64,000 bases of DNA, taken from positions 124,001 through 188,000 of the forward strand of contig JALHOP010000004.1 of the NCBI GenBank assembly GCA_022842935.1. The letters run 5' to 3'. Shown here piece by piece: positions 18,512 through 28,101 of this stretch (positions are counted from its first letter, which is position 1; each line of letters opens with the position of its first letter). A model generated the notes under the pieces. It had not been told where the DNA came from and made no database searches. It was given only the letters and a program-made list of their open reading frames with translations. The position numbers and the translations under genes are program-made. This DNA is from Myxococcota bacterium (lineage in GTDB: Bacteria > Myxococcota > XYA12-FULL-58-9 > JALHOP01).

Positions 18512-19036
18512 ATGGCGCTCCCCGTCATTCGCACCGAACGCCTCGTGCTTCGCGAGCGCGCCCTCGACGATCTCGAAGCCTGCATTGCGATGGACAATGA
18601 TCCGGAGGTGCGCCGCTTCATCGCTTTGCCGATGGAGGGAGACATGCACCGCGCCTTCATTCGGGGGCGCATGATGCACCGGTATCCCGAGCACTTGGGT
18701 TACTGGTCGGTCCTCGCCGACAAGAAGTTCGCCGGCTGGATATTGCTCATCCCCCGGGAGCTCGAGGGGCCAGAGGTCGAGATTGGATGGCGGTTCGTTG
18801 CCGAAGCACGCGGCAAGGGATACGCGACCGAGGCGTCGGCGGCGGTACTGCGTCATGCGCTAACGACCGCGGGCTTGCGCGAAGTCGTCGCGGACATCGA
18901 CCCAGAAAACAAAGCGTCACGACGGGTGGCCGAGAAGCTTGGCATGCGCCACGTGAGGACGTGGCTCGAGTCGGGGCGCCCGACAGCGCGCTATTCGATT
19001 TCTGCCGCTACGACCTCACTTGGTAACCTGGGCTGA
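18512..19036 (+). CDS. GNAT-family N-acetyltransferase (RimJ/RimL-like)
   Basis: The 174-residue product begins with the RimJ/L pattern RTERLVLRERALDDLEA and has the acetyl-CoA loop EARGKGYATEA at about residues 97-107, followed by DIDPENKASRRVAEKLGM. These are the acetyl-CoA binding and stacking elements of the family. RimJ/RimL themselves acetylate ribosomal proteins, but many relatives act on other substrates, so the target is open. It is divergent from the propeller gene and 20 bases upstream of map. Confidence 0.88.
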   Translation: MALPVIRTERLVLRERALDDLEACIAMDNDPEVRRFIALPMEGDMHRAFIRGRMMHRYPEHLGYWSVLADKKFAGWILLIPRELEGPEVEIGWRFVAEARGKGYATEASAAVLRHALTTAGLREVVADIDPENKASRRVAEKLGMRHVRTWLESGRPTARYSISAATTSLGNLG

Positions 19037-19056
19037 CATCCGCCACGTCTCCAGCT

Positions 19057-19845
19057 ATGGTGCGCGCGCAGATGGAACAGAAGAAGCGCAAGGGCATCGT
19101 CCTGAAGTCACCCCGTGAGATCGAGATCATGCGCGGTGCCAATCAGCACGTGGCGGAGGTCCTCGAGATCATGGCGCAGGCGGTGAAGCCTGGCGTCAGC
19201 ACGTGGGACCTCGACCAGATCGCGCGTGCGGAGATCAAAAAGCGCGGGGTTGGTAGCGCGTTTCTTGGCTACCACGGTTTCCCAGCGACCATTTGCGCAT
19301 CGCCCAATGAGGTGATCGTTCACGGCATCCCCTCGAAAGAGGTCGTGCTCGAGGAGGGCGATGTCATCGGCCTCGACATTGGGCTCATCTACGAGGGCTA
19401 CGTGGGAGATGCGGCTCGCACGATCCCGGTTGGCTCTATCGCCGCTGAGACCAGACGGCTTCTGGACGTCACCAAAGAGTGTCTCGAGCGAGCCATCAAG
19501 GTGTGCACGCCGGAGCATCGCCTCTCTGACATCGGCAAAGCGGTTCAAGACCACGCGGAGGCGAACGGCTACGGCGTCGTCCGCGAGTTCGTCGGCCACG
19601 GTATTGGTACGACGATGCACGAGGATCCGCAGGTGCCAAACTACTTCAGCGGACCCAAGCCACGCCTGAAGCCAGGTATGGTCATCGCAATCGAACCGAT
19701 GGTGAATCAGGGCACCCACGAGGTCGACGTCTTGGCCGACGGCTGGACGGCCGTCACCCGCGACCGCAAGCTCTCCGCGCATTTCGAGCATAGCGTCGCC
19801 ATCACTGAAGGCGAACCGATCGTGCTCTCGCGCCTCTACCATTGA
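19057..19845 (+). CDS. map: Type I methionine aminopeptidase
   Basis: It removes the initiator Met from nascent proteins. Counted from the ATG at 19057 the five metal ligands are Asp107, Asp118, His181, Glu213 and Glu244, all present, and His89 lies in the VHGIP motif. An in-frame ATG at 19072 is an alternative start; neither has a clear ribosome-binding site. map normally lies between adk and infA; here it is 6.6 kb from adk and 12 kb from infA, but still between them. Confidence 0.96.
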   Translation: MVRAQMEQKKRKGIVLKSPREIEIMRGANQHVAEVLEIMAQAVKPGVSTWDLDQIARAEIKKRGVGSAFLGYHGFPATICASPNEVIVHGIPSKEVVLEEGDVIGLDIGLIYEGYVGDAARTIPVGSIAAETRRLLDVTKECLERAIKVCTPEHRLSDIGKAVQDHAEANGYGVVREFVGHGIGTTMHEDPQVPNYFSGPKPRLKPGMVIAIEPMVNQGTHEVDVLADGWTAVTRDRKLSAHFEHSVAITEGEPIVLSRLYH

Positions 19846-21299
19846 TGCGCGCTACGGGTCTGGCTCTTGCCGCGCTGTGCGCCTGCGGTGCTCCGCTGCG
19901 GCAGACAGGTCCGAAGGTTGGCTCCCCAAGCGCCGCGCGCGGCGGCGTCGTGATCGTACTTGCACATCGAGCCGACGGCAAAACCGGATTCGGGTCGGGG
20001 ATCCTGCTACCCGCGAACGGTGACATCCTCACGAATCGGCACGTCACCGACGGGGCGACCTCGTTGGGAGTGCTGCTCTATGATCCCAAGCGGCCGAGCT
20101 ACGCCGCCGAGGATGGTGGGCTCGGTCGCTACGTATTCGAGAACGAAGGGGCGGTAACGTCTGCTGCGCTTGTCCGCGAGAGCGTCCTCTTGGATATGGC
20201 GCTCGTCCACGTCGATGCTGACACGTCCTTGTATCCGAAGCTCACGGTGCGGCCAGAGCCAGTCGAGGCGGGCGAGCAGGTTTACGCCATCGGTCATCCC
20301 GGCGAATCTGTCTGGTCGATCACGCAAGGTCTCGTGAGTGCCGTTCACAATGGCCTTGTCCAGACGGATGCGGCCATCAGCTTCGGCAACTCGGGCGGCC
20401 CCCTTGTGGATGCGCAGGGTCGGCTCGTTGGGCTCAATACGTCGCGACTGCTCGGCGACGTCGATGGGGTAGGATTCGCACGCCCGGTCGGTCTCATCCA
20501 ATCGTTCATCGATGACTCCGCTGAAGCGGAACTCGATTTGTCGAGTCCGGCTTCGGCGAGTACAGCCTGCACGCGGGCAGTGGAGATTGCCTCATCGCGT
20601 ATCGCGCCGTGCCTTGCGGCTTTCGACTTCTACGATGTTCGCCAGGACGCGATGGCCGAGGTGACGGAGCTGCTTTCGCTGCCGGAGCCTGCTCGGTCAG
20701 TGGTGCAGACCCGTGGCACCATGCTCGACCGGGAGAGCTGGGTCGCGCGCTACGTCCGGATGGTGCAGGCGTATGTCGCCGACACGCGTAAAGACGACCT
20801 CAACAGCGAGATCCAGCGCATGGCGGACGAGGTGGCGCCGCTCACGCCGGCCATCAAACGGCAGATCTTGGCGCACATCGAGCGACCAGAGGTCAAAGGC
20901 CGCTTGGGGCACCTCTACGCAGCAACCGAGACCGACCTTCGTGCCGAGCAGCTGGCGCATGAGCAGCGGCGCACGGGAAGGAACTACGCTGACGACGGAG
21001 CGGCCCTGCGGCGCAGCATCCGCATGGGGGTGCGCGTCGACGAGGTCGTCATGGTCGATGCGAGTCAAGCCTGGGTCCTCTCCGTGGGGCGCAACCCTGA
21101 CGGCTCGGTGTATCGCGACACCGAATATTGGGTCAGAGCAGGCGACACCTGGGCTCTGCGGCTGCCGCGCCCCACTGAGGCGGCAAGCGCCCCGGCGACC
21201 TGGCCAGCGCCCGAGACCTACGACGATCGCGTCAGGGTCTCGCGCGACCTGAAGATCGTCTGGCTGCTTGCTCGGGTCCGGCAGCCCGACGCAAGCTAA
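19845..21299 (+). CDS. Trypsin-like (S1C) serine protease lipoprotein
   Basis: From the ATG at 19845, which overlaps the map stop, the protein has a lipobox-like LCAC with Cys14, then a chymotrypsin-fold protease. The triad is His66 (TNRHV), Asp117 (LLDMAL) and Ser183 (GNSGGP). There is no PDZ domain. Residues 220-484 form an unrecognised C-terminal region. The relation to map is positional only. Its catalytic domain resembles the one at 37902, but the C-terminal parts differ. Confidence 0.87.
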   Translation: MRATGLALAALCACGAPLRQTGPKVGSPSAARGGVVIVLAHRADGKTGFGSGILLPANGDILTNRHVTDGATSLGVLLYDPKRPSYAAEDGGLGRYVFENEGAVTSAALVRESVLLDMALVHVDADTSLYPKLTVRPEPVEAGEQVYAIGHPGESVWSITQGLVSAVHNGLVQTDAAISFGNSGGPLVDAQGRLVGLNTSRLLGDVDGVGFARPVGLIQSFIDDSAEAELDLSSPASASTACTRAVEIASSRIAPCLAAFDFYDVRQDAMAEVTELLSLPEPARSVVQTRGTMLDRESWVARYVRMVQAYVADTRKDDLNSEIQRMADEVAPLTPAIKRQILAHIERPEVKGRLGHLYAATETDLRAEQLAHEQRRTGRNYADDGAALRRSIRMGVRVDEVVMVDASQAWVLSVGRNPDGSVYRDTEYWVRAGDTWALRLPRPTEAASAPATWPAPETYDDRVRVSRDLKIVWLLARVRQPDAS

Positions 21300-21383
21300 A
21301 GCTCCCGCGCGGGGCGTGGGTAGAAAACCAGCGGCGAGCGCCGCAAAGACGGGCCGCCCTTGGGGCCAAGCGAAGCAAACGCC

Positions 21384-22760
21384 GTGGCGCAGCGCATTCC
21401 TCAGAAGGTCCTGGTGGTCGGCGGCGGCATCAGCGGACTCGCGACGGCGTTCGAGATGCAGCGCCTCGCCCGGGAGCGCGGCGAGTCCCTGATCGTCGAG
21501 GTGCTCGAGGCAGAGCCCTGGGTTGGGGGGAAGCTTCGAAGCCGGCGGCATGAGGGCTTCTTGATTGAGGAGTCCGCTAACGGCTGGCTGCGCGCGAGTG
21601 GCGCGACCGACGCCCTGTGCGAGGCCGCCGGCGTTGGCCCCAGCATCGTGCAGGCAGGCGAGGCCGCTGGGCACCGCTACCTGGTCGCCAAGGGGAAGCT
21701 TCGGGCTTTGCCGCAATCTCCGTTTCAGCTTGCGACCAGCGACTTGTTGTCGCTCGCCGGCCGTGTGCGCGTCGCCAAGGAGCGCTTCGTCCCCGCCGCT
21801 GTCGGCCAAGACGACGAGAGCGTGGCTGCGTTCGGCCGGCGCCGCTTCGGGCCCGAGGCCACCGAGCTCTTCATCGACCCGCTGGTGACCGGTGCCTGCG
21901 CTGGCGACCCTGAGCGCTTGAGCTTCAGCGCGTGCTTTCCAAAACTCGCCGCTCTCGAGCGCACGCATGGCAGTCTCATCAAGGCGATGATGGCTGGTCG
22001 AAAGGCCGGGGTCGACGGAGCGAGCGTTCCCGACGCGCGGCGTTTGACGTCGCTCACGGGTGGCATGGGCGGTTTGTGCGAGGCCTTGAGGAGCGCGCTT
22101 GGCGACTCCGTCCGCTGCGGGGGACGAGTGGTCCGCGTCGAACGCATGGGTGGCTACCGCGTTCATTTCGCCGACGGGACGACCGCCGTCGGGGACGCGG
22201 TGGTCGTTGCGGCCCCGGCCGAGGCGGCGGCGCGCATGCTTGCGAGCCTCGACGATTCGCTGGCCCGCGAGATCGGCGCCATCAGCTACAACGCAGTTGC
22301 TGTGGTCGCGCTCGGCTTCCCAGAGGAAGCGGTCAAGCTCAAGGGCTTCGGCTTCATCGCGCCACATCGCGAGCGCCGGTTCATGCTTGGCACGCTCTTC
22401 GAAACCAATCTCTTCGCCGGCAGGGCAAAGGCCGGTTACGTGCTGACCCGGACCATGGTCGGCGGCACGCGCCGACGCGAAGCTCTCGAAGCGACCGACG
22501 ACGAGCTGGTCACGAGCGTTCGCAACGAGTTGGCCGATCTCGCGAACATCTTGGCGCGACCTGCGCTTACGCAGGTCATCCGCCACCCGCGCGCCATCGC
22601 GCAATACGAGGTGGGACACGCGGCCCGTCTTGGTCGTATCGACGGGCGTCTCGCAAACCATCCAGGACTCTACCTGACGGGAGGAGCCTACCGCGGTGTC
22701 TCGGTGAATGATTGCGTGGCCGATGCGACGGCGACCGCGCGACGGGTCATCGGCGTCTGA
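21384..22760 (+). CDS. hemY: Protoporphyrinogen oxidase, HemY/PgoX type
   Basis: It oxidises protoporphyrinogen IX to protoporphyrin IX with FAD and oxygen. The dinucleotide-binding motif VVGGGISGL begins near residue 9 and the C-terminal FAD segment LYLTGGAYRGVSVNDCV is typical. I choose GTG 21384 because the NAD/FAD fold begins eight residues on; TTG 21360 would add eight residues. The length of 458 is normal. No other heme gene is nearby. A related flavin oxidase is less likely. It ends 20 bases from the convergent hydrolase gene. Confidence 0.88.
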   Translation: MAQRIPQKVLVVGGGISGLATAFEMQRLARERGESLIVEVLEAEPWVGGKLRSRRHEGFLIEESANGWLRASGATDALCEAAGVGPSIVQAGEAAGHRYLVAKGKLRALPQSPFQLATSDLLSLAGRVRVAKERFVPAAVGQDDESVAAFGRRRFGPEATELFIDPLVTGACAGDPERLSFSACFPKLAALERTHGSLIKAMMAGRKAGVDGASVPDARRLTSLTGGMGGLCEALRSALGDSVRCGGRVVRVERMGGYRVHFADGTTAVGDAVVVAAPAEAAARMLASLDDSLAREIGAISYNAVAVVALGFPEEAVKLKGFGFIAPHRERRFMLGTLFETNLFAGRAKAGYVLTRTMVGGTRRREALEATDDELVTSVRNELADLANILARPALTQVIRHPRAIAQYEVGHAARLGRIDGRLANHPGLYLTGGAYRGVSVNDCVADATATARRVIGV

Positions 22761-22780
22761 GGTCTGCTCATCGCTGGTTT

Positions 22781-24277
22781 TCAGAACGGCGCATCGCTCG
22801 CATGCGGGACGCTGCCGTCGAACAGCATGCGCTCGCTCGTTTTCCCAGTCCGTGGGGCTCGCCAGAACTCGCCCACGAGGTCGCGTAGCGAAACCCCGTC
22901 GTAAGTCGGCACAGGAAAGAGCCAAACCAGGGGGTCGACGATGAGTCCGTGGAGATTCTCATCGGCGGGCGTCTCCTGTGGATCCGCTGGCGCGTACAGC
23001 CACGTGATCGGCTCCATGGCGTCGGTCATGTCGTCGTAATAGGCATCCCGCGCTGCGAGGTCTTGTGGCGTCGAGGCGGAGACGATTGGAAGTAGGTAGT
23101 CGCCCATGGCGTTCTGGTCGAAGCGGTTCATGGCCACCATGGTGCGAATGCCCCAGCCGAGCGGAGGAGCGCGCGTTGTTGACGTGTACGCGAGGGGCCC
23201 TGGTCCGCATGCAGCAAGGCCCAGGCCGCGCTCCGCCGCGAGAGCAGCGCACTTCGGGTCGACGACGCTGCGATAGATCGAGTCGACTGCCTCGAAAAAA
23301 GCGTCAGGCTCGACGTCGCCGCCTTTGAACGGATACCCGGGTTCGTCGAAAGTCCCCGTGCGGAACGCCGACCCCAATAGCAAGGCGAAGCGCTGCTCCG
23401 CAATGGCGGTCGGCATTCTCTCGGCGATGACGTTGATTTGCCTTTGCGCACCAACGCTCCCCGCGGAGCTCCCCGTCAACAAGACCTCGCTTGTCGCGTC
23501 GTTGAGGCCGTAGGCGTAGAAGAGGATATCGACCATGGCTTCCACATTGTGGTGGCCGGTGAACACGAAGGGCACCGGCGGCGCGTTGCTCTTCCATGCG
23601 ACGTCTTGGGGCGTCGTGTTGGTCCCCCCCCAAAGGTCACTCGAGCAATAGCGACCATAGGCATGGTTAGCTGCGTGAAAGACCGGGTTGACGGAAGGGT
23701 CGCGCGAGAAGAACGTGCCGTTGTTGCGCGCCGAGCTCACTGGCGCGCCATCGGCGGCCTCGTTGCGCGAGGACACGAAGCCGACAGGCCTTCCCACGCA
23801 CGACCCATACGTGCCGTCGCAACGACCGCCACCCTCCAGATAGATGACCCACGTGTTCGTGGGCGCGCTCGCCATCGAGACGTACAACGCGAACGTGGAG
23901 CCGTCGTTGCACTGCGCGTTTTGCCAACGCTCGTGACGTTCGGCGGGTCGGACCGTCTCGGTGAGTTGGGCGCCAAGCGCGCACGCGTCGACGTCGTATC
24001 CCGAGCAGTCGGCCCGACAGCTTGCCTGGCCGCTCGCCCAGACCGCAGCGAGGCTCGTACAATCGACGACGCCCCCATCGCATAGCTCCCTCCCGTCGAG
24101 CGTGCCGTTACCGCAAAGCGACGGAGGCGCAACGTCCTCTGGACCTTCGTCCGCAGGGGGGGACAGCTCGTCGGGCGGCGGGGAAGGCTCTGGCGCGCGT
24201 CCCGGGGGTGCGGGGTCGCCGCAGGCGGCGACGAGCGCGGTGAGGAACGAGAGACGGCCAATGTGTGGTCTGCTCAT
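22781..24277 (-). CDS. Pectinacetylesterase/Notum-like lipoprotein hydrolase
   Basis: The signal ends in LVAACGD with Cys19 as the lipidated residue. A Pro/Glu/Asp-rich linker and a Cys-rich segment follow (CGNGTLDGRELCDGG at residues 55-69), the type common in myxobacterial surface proteins. The hydrolase domain has YLEGGGRC (oxyanion region, 147-153), CSSDLWGG (211-218) and the nucleophile elbow GSSAGS with Ser271. ATG 24277 has GGAG five bases upstream. It likely removes acyl groups from polysaccharide or protein; the substrate is not known. It is downstream of the GH51-like gene on the same strand. Confidence 0.85.
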   Translation of the reverse strand: MSRPHIGRLSFLTALVAACGDPAPPGRAPEPSPPPDELSPPADEGPEDVAPPSLCGNGTLDGRELCDGGVVDCTSLAAVWASGQASCRADCSGYDVDACALGAQLTETVRPAERHERWQNAQCNDGSTFALYVSMASAPTNTWVIYLEGGGRCDGTYGSCVGRPVGFVSSRNEAADGAPVSSARNNGTFFSRDPSVNPVFHAANHAYGRYCSSDLWGGTNTTPQDVAWKSNAPPVPFVFTGHHNVEAMVDILFYAYGLNDATSEVLLTGSSAGSVGAQRQINVIAERMPTAIAEQRFALLLGSAFRTGTFDEPGYPFKGGDVEPDAFFEAVDSIYRSVVDPKCAALAAERGLGLAACGPGPLAYTSTTRAPPLGWGIRTMVAMNRFDQNAMGDYLLPIVSASTPQDLAARDAYYDDMTDAMEPITWLYAPADPQETPADENLHGLIVDPLVWLFPVPTYDGVSLRDLVGEFWRAPRTGKTSERMLFDGSVPHASDAPF

Positions 24278-24376
24278 GGTCACTCCGACTGCAAGCTGGG
24301 TGCCGCCGTTCCAGCGGGCTTTTCGCGGTCTTTTTCGGGCTCGCCTGATCCCTCGCGTGACCAGGTCGCTTCGGAG

Positions 24377-26365
24377 CTAGCGGCTGAAGCGGACACCGGT
24401 GATCGAGGTCGGGGGAAAGTCGATGGCGAGGCCGTCCGCGCTCGGCGTAACCGTGATTGCTTCGATTGCAACGGCGCGGGGGGTTGTGGGGTTATTGGCG
24501 TCGGTTGGCGAAGTGCTCGCCAAGCGCTCGACCGCGACCAGACCATCGATGGAGAAGGGCGCGGCAACGCTGATCTCGCGGGTCAACGTGGTCTCGGGCG
24601 TGGTGTTGATCACCAACAGGTCCAACTCCGTCGTTTGTGCATTGGTGCTCGCCAGCACGATGAGCTCGGGCACGTCCGCTGTCGCAGACATGGTCCCGGC
24701 CTCGTCGAGGAAGTAGTCGTAGCGGCGGTTCGCGGCTGGCGGACTCACGTCGACCGCGACACGCCGTGCTGCGGTGTAGTCGCGCAGCAGTTTGAGCCCC
24801 CATGCCTCCGCCGTCGGGATCGCCGTCGCGGGGTTCACAGAGCTTTGACCTCCCACGTTCTGCCAGGTGAGGTAGTTGGGGCCTAACACGGCCACCTTGT
24901 CGTCGATGAAGGATGCGAGCACGTAGCTCGTCACCAGACCCACCGCGCCAAGTGCGGTGTTTCGCAGGTTGGGTAGGCCACCATCCATGGTGTCTTGCCA
25001 AGGGTGGACTTCAGTACCGTAGATGCGCAGCGGCGTGTCGTAGGCCTTGGCGGTCGCGTCGAGTCGCGTGATGAGGACGCTCACCCGCGACATCATGTTG
25101 GCGAAGGGCGCTTCGGGATAGAAGTCGGGGACCGGGTAGTTGTCGACGATGTGCCACTGCCAGCCGTCGAGGGGGAGAGTGGGGTCGAGCGTGTAAGCCT
25201 GGTCGATGTAGCCAAAGCTTCCGGAGATGGCGATCGACGGATCGACCAGCTTCATGGCCTCGGCGTATTGACGCAGACCGGGGAAGTCGACGACGCGAAA
25301 GTCCGTGAAAACGAACACGCCAGCGGGAGGGATGGCGCCGTTCACGCCGTCGCCGAAGCGAATCTCGCCGGTCGCTGCGTTGAGCTCGTAGTGGTTGTCG
25401 AGAGGGCCAGACGAAGCGAGATCGTCCACCATCGTCCACGTGGTGGTGCTGTCGGGTGTTTCGCCGAGGCGAACCGTCACCGACGCCCGCTCGACGGTGG
25501 GCAGTTTGATGAAGCGTCGCTGGTTGGGGGCGCTGGTGGTTCGCAGGGCATCGTCGTTGTAGGCCCAGGTCGTTGGCGTAACGGCTTGGTAGTTGGTGAA
25601 CGAACGACTCCCCCCGACCACGACCATGCGTCTGTCTGCGGTGATTAGGGCTGCGTTGGGTGAAAGAAAATCATCATCCGCGTCCCAAATCTGCCAGATG
25701 CGGCCGTTGCCCCACTCGTTGGCGAGCTCCCAGTGGTGGATGCCGTAAGGCTCGGGGTGCCCATTGGCGGCCCGCACATTCGCCCACGCCGTGCCTCCGT
25801 TCGGGTTCGTTCCGACTGGCGCGTTCATGTACTCGACCCAGTTGGCCGCCGCTGCGAGGCCGAGGTTGATGTTGATGACACAAAGGAGCTTGCCGCCCAT
25901 GTCTTCGGCGAGGCGACCGGCCTCATCGAGTCCAAAGACGTTTTGTTCGGGCTGCCCTGTAAATGCGTTGAACGTCCAGCGGCTCTCGACCGGCCCGATA
26001 GCGGTCCGCCAATCGAAGAGGTTCGCGTAGGTGCCCCCGGGGTAGCGCAGCCAGTCCGTCCCAACCGAGACGAGAGCCTCACGGAGCGCGAGGTTCGTGC
26101 TGCCGTCACTGGCCACGAGCCCCTGGCCGCGGTTGATGTAGGTCATGTTGTAGCCAATAGCGGGCAGCTCGCCGAAAACTTGGGCCGGGTCGACCGCGAG
26201 ACGGGGCGCGCCCGGTGGGTCGCTGTCGGTGGGGTCCTCGTCGCTTGGTGGCGGGGGCGCGCTGTCGCTGGGGGTGTCACCACCAGGGCTCTCGTCCGGG
26301 GGGGCTGTGGGGGTTGGGGCGCTACACGCGGCAACCAGGAGCGTGAGGACAGCGACGAAACGCAT
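24377..26365 (-). CDS. GH51-like (arabinofuranosidase-type) lipoprotein
   Basis: Signal LVAACSA with Cys14, then a Pro/Asp/Ser-rich linker to about residue 52. The catalytic part has RYPGGTYAN, WELANEWGNG with the probable acid/base Glu217, and IYGTEVHPWQ with a candidate nucleophile Glu452, as in clan GH-A enzymes such as GH51 and GH39. A C-terminal beta domain follows. ATG 26365 begins the signal peptide. It forms an apparent two-gene minus-strand unit with the esterase-like lipoprotein, 99 bases downstream. The sugar specificity is inferred only at family level. Confidence 0.8.
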   Translation of the reverse strand: MRFVAVLTLLVAACSAPTPTAPPDESPGGDTPSDSAPPPPSDEDPTDSDPPGAPRLAVDPAQVFGELPAIGYNMTYINRGQGLVASDGSTNLALREALVSVGTDWLRYPGGTYANLFDWRTAIGPVESRWTFNAFTGQPEQNVFGLDEAGRLAEDMGGKLLCVININLGLAAAANWVEYMNAPVGTNPNGGTAWANVRAANGHPEPYGIHHWELANEWGNGRIWQIWDADDDFLSPNAALITADRRMVVVGGSRSFTNYQAVTPTTWAYNDDALRTTSAPNQRRFIKLPTVERASVTVRLGETPDSTTTWTMVDDLASSGPLDNHYELNAATGEIRFGDGVNGAIPPAGVFVFTDFRVVDFPGLRQYAEAMKLVDPSIAISGSFGYIDQAYTLDPTLPLDGWQWHIVDNYPVPDFYPEAPFANMMSRVSVLITRLDATAKAYDTPLRIYGTEVHPWQDTMDGGLPNLRNTALGAVGLVTSYVLASFIDDKVAVLGPNYLTWQNVGGQSSVNPATAIPTAEAWGLKLLRDYTAARRVAVDVSPPAANRRYDYFLDEAGTMSATADVPELIVLASTNAQTTELDLLVINTTPETTLTREISVAAPFSIDGLVAVERLASTSPTDANNPTTPRAVAIEAITVTPSADGLAIDFPPTSITGVRFSR

Positions 26366-26534
26366 GGGACACAAAGCAGCAAGACCGATGCCAGTGATGG
26401 GTGCCGGAGGTTTTGGAGGGCACGAGCCGCCCTGGGTTCTCGTGGGACCAGTCCGGAGGGCAGGGCGATCCGCGCGGAGATCATGTGGTGCGTGTCGCGA
26501 AGCAGCTGTTAAGCTTTAGATTACGAGCCCGTCG

Positions 26535-28079
26535 ATGTCCTCCGTTTCTCCCGCGTGTTTTGGTTCCTACCAGGTCCTGCAGCGCCTCTCGCAGGGTGGC
26601 ATGGGTGACGTCGTGCTTGCCCGCAAGACCGGGGCCCACGGCTTCGAGAAGCTCTTCGCGGTCAAGACGCTGCGGCGCGAGCTCGCCGCAGATGAGCGCT
26701 ATCGCAGACAGTTCAACGACGAGGCACGCCTTGTGTCGCGCTTATTGCACCCGAACATCGGCCAAGTGTTCGATTACGGAGAGCAGGACGGCGTCCTCTA
26801 CCTCGTCATGGAGTACGTCGACGGTGTCGCGCTGAGCAAGCTGCTTACAACCCACGGCAGGCTTGCCCCAAAGACAGCCGTCGAGGTTGCGCTTCTGGTG
26901 GCGCGCGCTTTGCATCATGCGCACCGGGCGGTCGGCAGCGATGGGCGACCAATGGGAGTGGTCCATCGCGACGTCAGCCCCCAAAACATCATGTTGACCT
27001 CGCAGGGTGTGCCCAAGCTCATCGATTTCGGGATCGCGCTGATGCGCAATCGCGAATCTCCCGAGACTGTCGATGGGGTGAAGGGCAAAGTTGGTTACAT
27101 GTCGCCTGAGCAACTCCTCGGGCGGCGCCTCGACGCTCGAACGGACATCTTCTCCCTCGGTGTCGTCCTCCACGAGATGCTGACCGGGCGTTCTTTGTTC
27201 TCGGCCGACAATGTTGCGGTCACCGTCACCGCCATCATGCAGAACGACGTCGCGCCGCCGTCTGCGATTGTCCCCGAAGTACCGCGCGAGCTCGACGCGG
27301 TGGTGATGAAGGCGCTGGCTCGCAAGCCCGAGGAGCGCTACCCCGACGCCGACGCCTTCGCCGCTGCGCTGGTCGGCTTGCCAGTTCTCACGGGTGGGTC
27401 GATCGAGGCCTTTGCTGCCAGCGTCGTGCCTGCTCTTCGCTCGACGCCCTCCGAGCCAGTGTCGCGCCCGAGAACCGAGACGGCGACACGCGAGCTCGAG
27501 GCGAGCGATCTCTCTGCACTCCCCTCGGGCGAGCAGGCTCGTCCACGGCGCCGCGCGTTCGGCTTCGCGGCCCTCGCTTTGCTCGTCCTCGTGCCGGCCG
27601 GCGCCGGGTTACTCTACGTGGGCGCAAGACAAGCCGCACCCTCGGTGGTGCCCACATCGGGCGACGGCGTAACCGTCGCACCAACGCAACCGGAAGCCGC
27701 CCTCGTCGAGCTACGTTCGCCGACCGCCCATACTCCAGCGCCCGAGTCCGAACGCGCGACTCCCCCCAGCCAGAGCACGTCGCCGCAGGAGAAGAAGTCG
27801 CGCACGTCTCGCCGAGGTCGCGAGCGCCCTGGAACTCCCGCGCCCGCGCCGTCCGCTCCAGCGGTCGAGACGGCGCTTGGCGCGGTCTCCATCGTCGCTG
27901 AACCGTATGCTCAGGTTCGCATCGATGGCGGCGAAGCGGGGGTGACGCCGCTGTTGCACCAGCGTATCGCCGTGGGGCGGCACGTCATCGAGTTCGTCGA
28001 TCCCGAGACAGGTCGGGTGCGAGAGAGTCGTGTCGTCCTGGTCGAAGCCGGGAAGGAATCTCTGGTAAGTGTCCGCTAA
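26535..28079 (+). CDS. Ser/Thr protein kinase with membrane anchor and PEGA-like domain
   Basis: A Hanks-type kinase domain spans about residues 9-282: Gly loop SQGGMGDV (19-26), Lys44, catalytic HRD 144-146 with Asn151, and DFG 164-166. A Pro/Thr/Arg-rich juxtamembrane segment leads to one membrane segment at about 342-362. The outer part is Pro/Ser-rich and ends in a PEGA-like beta domain (GAVSIVAEPYAQVRIDGGEAG). This layout fits a membrane sensor kinase. The next gene starts 22 bases after the stop, so the kinase may be co-expressed with the two following proteins. Confidence 0.94.
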   Translation: MSSVSPACFGSYQVLQRLSQGGMGDVVLARKTGAHGFEKLFAVKTLRRELAADERYRRQFNDEARLVSRLLHPNIGQVFDYGEQDGVLYLVMEYVDGVALSKLLTTHGRLAPKTAVEVALLVARALHHAHRAVGSDGRPMGVVHRDVSPQNIMLTSQGVPKLIDFGIALMRNRESPETVDGVKGKVGYMSPEQLLGRRLDARTDIFSLGVVLHEMLTGRSLFSADNVAVTVTAIMQNDVAPPSAIVPEVPRELDAVVMKALARKPEERYPDADAFAAALVGLPVLTGGSIEAFAASVVPALRSTPSEPVSRPRTETATRELEASDLSALPSGEQARPRRRAFGFAALALLVLVPAGAGLLYVGARQAAPSVVPTSGDGVTVAPTQPEAALVELRSPTAHTPAPESERATPPSQSTSPQEKKSRTSRRGRERPGTPAPAPSAPAVETALGAVSIVAEPYAQVRIDGGEAGVTPLLHQRIAVGRHVIEFVDPETGRVRESRVVLVEAGKESLVSVR

Positions 28080-28101
28080 AACATCTTCCCATGAACCAGC
28101 C

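Noticed and set aside
20697-22925. 742-codon open frame on the minus strand
   Set aside because: It is antisense to the protease and hemY genes; it results from the high GC third positions and encodes no recognisable protein.
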